Assembly (NCBI GenBank): GCA_030642425.1
Contig: DAOWNU010000182.1
Span: forward strand, 1-5,042
Direction: 5' to 3'
DNA length: 5,042 nt
Source of the DNA: a bacterium
Lineage (GTDB): Bacteria; UBP14; UBA6098
Shown here piece after piece: positions 3,981 to 5,042 of the stretch; positions within the stretch are counted from its first letter, which is position 1; every line of letters starts with the position of its first letter. Below the pieces are notes generated by a model. That model was not told the DNA's origin. It worked only from the letters and a program-made list of their open reading frames with translations, and ran no database searches. Made by a program: the position numbers and the translations under genes.

Positions 3981-5042
3981 CTATCGGATAAGGAGAATTT
4001 TTTTCGCGGGCATATTATCGCCGACCGCCCTGACTAAATAGATGCCGCTGCCGAGAGAACGGTCGGGCCGCCACCGGCACGCGCCGGAGGCATTTGTGCT
4101 CGACGGCTTCGCCGACTCGCTCCCGACGACAGGAATATTCGCGACCAATTTGCCATTTATATCGAATATCTCGATTTGTTGGGTCGCACCGTCGCGCGCC
4201 TCGACTGAAATCGTGATTGCCGCGTTGAAAGGATTGGGATAGGCCGTGATTTCGCGCGCCGAGGGCAGCTTTTGCTCATCGATGCCCATTTGCATAACGT
4301 GAACCTGCCAGCAGATAGAGGAACTGTTCGGCTCACCGAGATCGACGTCGTCGAGAAGCTCAACACAGATATAGATATCGTCGTCGTCCCCGAAATCGCC
4401 CCCGAAAGAACCGCTCTGGAGCACGATAGTGTCGCCCCATGCCGTAATTCCGCTCGCAGGGTTCTCGATAACGGTCATCGACAGATCGAAAAAGGCGAAA
4501 TCGGCGTGTTCCGAATCGCCCACAAGACCGGCGGGAACGTCCTCCGCGAGTATCCAGACATCGTCGATGCCCACGAACAGCGTGCCCAAACTCGCGGGAT
4601 AATAGTCCAGAACATCCGGGCCTTCGATGTCCACCGAGAAGCTGTATGTGAGCGGCGACTCTATTCCGTTGCCAATCATATCGTCAACCGCGATAAGGTT
4701 TATGTTTATAACATCGCCGTGCCCCGACGGCGAAGTCGGTGTGAACGTTAGAACCGTGTCGGAGAAGGCCATGCCCGCGGGCCAGGCGAACATCGCGCCA
4801 TCGTAGGAAAGCTGTATCGATGCCGTGTCGATGCCGTCGTCGTCCTTTATTTTAATACAGACGGTTTGGAGCGAATCGCTCGTGATATCGCCGTTGAGCG
4901 GGGATATCGCCGCAACATGGGGGCCGCCGCGGGGATTGACGAAGAAATCCCACGTGAACTCCGCAATATTCGGGTCGCAATAATCCGGGGGGTCACCGGC
5001 GAAAACAACGATAGTGTGGGTTCCAAACGTGTCGGCGGGAAC
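3981..5042 (-). CDS. Large Ig-domain protein with C-terminal T9SS (type A) sorting domain (5' partial)
   Basis: The frame is open from the right edge to the TAG at 3983-3981: 353 visible residues, N-terminus outside. An ATG at 4793 is not the real start because the frame continues upstream with the same kind of domain. Visible residues 1-36 end one Ig-like domain (IVVFAGDPPD...FTWDFFV). Residues about 41-138 form a second (PHVAAISPLNGDI, IKIKDDDGIDTASIQLSYDG, LTYSFSVD). Residues about 140-250 form a third (GPDVLDYYPASLG to ICWQVHV). Residues about 262-353 are the sorting domain: AYPNPFNAAITISV, IEIFDINGKLVANIPV, LGSGIYLVRA and the basic end KKILLIR. In FCB bacteria this domain directs export through the outer membrane by the type IX system and is then removed or anchored. 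A Ser/Ala/Gly-rich linker at about 306-325 is encoded by repeat-like DNA (4074-4116). First gene seen of the minus-strand operon. Sorting domain sure; the protein's activity is unknown. Confidence 0.92.
   Translation of the reverse strand, partial: VPADTFGTHTIVVFAGDPPDYCDPNIAEFTWDFFVNPRGGPHVAAISPLNGDITSDSLQTVCIKIKDDDGIDTASIQLSYDGAMFAWPAGMAFSDTVLTFTPTSPSGHGDVININLIAVDDMIGNGIESPLTYSFSVDIEGPDVLDYYPASLGTLFVGIDDVWILAEDVPAGLVGDSEHADFAFFDLSMTVIENPASGITAWGDTIVLQSGSFGGDFGDDDDIYICVELLDDVDLGEPNSSSICWQVHVMQMGIDEQKLPSAREITAYPNPFNAAITISVEARDGATQQIEIFDINGKLVANIPVVGSESAKPSSTNASGACRWRPDRSLGSGIYLVRAVGDNMPAKKILLIR
4074..4116. repeat. Hairpin-unit-like sequences inside the sorting-domain coding region
   Basis: CCGGCACGCGCCGG (4074-4087) is near-palindromic and shares the 12-nt core CGGCACGCGCCG exactly with the 21-nt unit at 1663-1684. 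Fourteen nt later, GACGGCTTCGCCGAC (4102-4116) reads on the minus strand as GTCGGC-GAA-GCCGTC, a close relative of the GTCGGC/GCCGAC units with one stem mismatch. Both lie in the gene for the T9SS cargo and encode the linker before the WRPDRSLGSG segment. The similarity is seen; that they derive from the intergenic repeat is inferred, and GC-rich palindromes can arise by chance. Confidence 0.5.

Noticed and set aside
4272..4751. A 159-codon plus-strand open frame
   Set aside because: It lies wholly antisense to the T9SS cargo gene, whose Ig and sorting domains are clear. The plus-strand product shows no domain and has no SD site of note.

Overview
The window looks like a piece of a bacterial genome from the FCB superphylum or a related uncultivated candidate phylum. 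The main reason is the C-terminal sorting domain at 3981-5042 (minus), which has the YPNPFN box, the FDINGK core, the LGSGIYLVRA strand and the basic KKILLIR end seen in type IX secretion (T9SS) cargo. Also consistent are a second secreted fragment ending in a fibronectin-III-like strand, a lipoprotein with an Ig-like domain and a beta-propeller, a small outer-membrane barrel, Shine-Dalgarno start sites and moderately GC-rich coding sequence. I cannot name a genus or phylum from sequence alone.

Layout. 1-215 (+) is the 3' end of a secreted or surface protein. 216-700 holds no gene; it carries a 30-bp perfect palindrome, copy A of a dispersed repeat, a tandem 21-bp hairpin unit, and an AT-rich probable promoter. 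701-1558 (+) is a complete outer-membrane beta-barrel protein with a strong ribosome binding site and a good intrinsic terminator (1581-1611). 1613-1848 is copy B of the dispersed repeat, in the same orientation as A; it fills the gap between two convergent genes. On the minus strand lie three co-directional genes read from the right edge: a large Ig-domain T9SS cargo protein (5' end outside the window), a lipoprotein with an Ig-like domain and beta-propeller (15-nt gap), and a class I glutamine-amidotransferase-like peptidase of the C26 (PuuD-like) family that overlaps the lipoprotein gene by one base. These three probably form one operon.

The genes themselves belong to known families. The less ordinary part is the repeat content. 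Copies A and B share long exact blocks, and both end in a pair of GTCGGC/GCCGAC hairpins whose loops and spacer differ. They also differ by one exact 21-nt indel that is itself such a hairpin unit. A core of the same hairpin appears in frame inside the sorting domain of the T9SS cargo gene, in a Ser/Ala/Gly-rich linker. This suggests a small non-autonomous hairpin repeat that spreads in 21-nt (7-codon) units. No CRISPR array, rRNA, tRNA, transposase or recognisable defence or metabolic gene cluster was seen.
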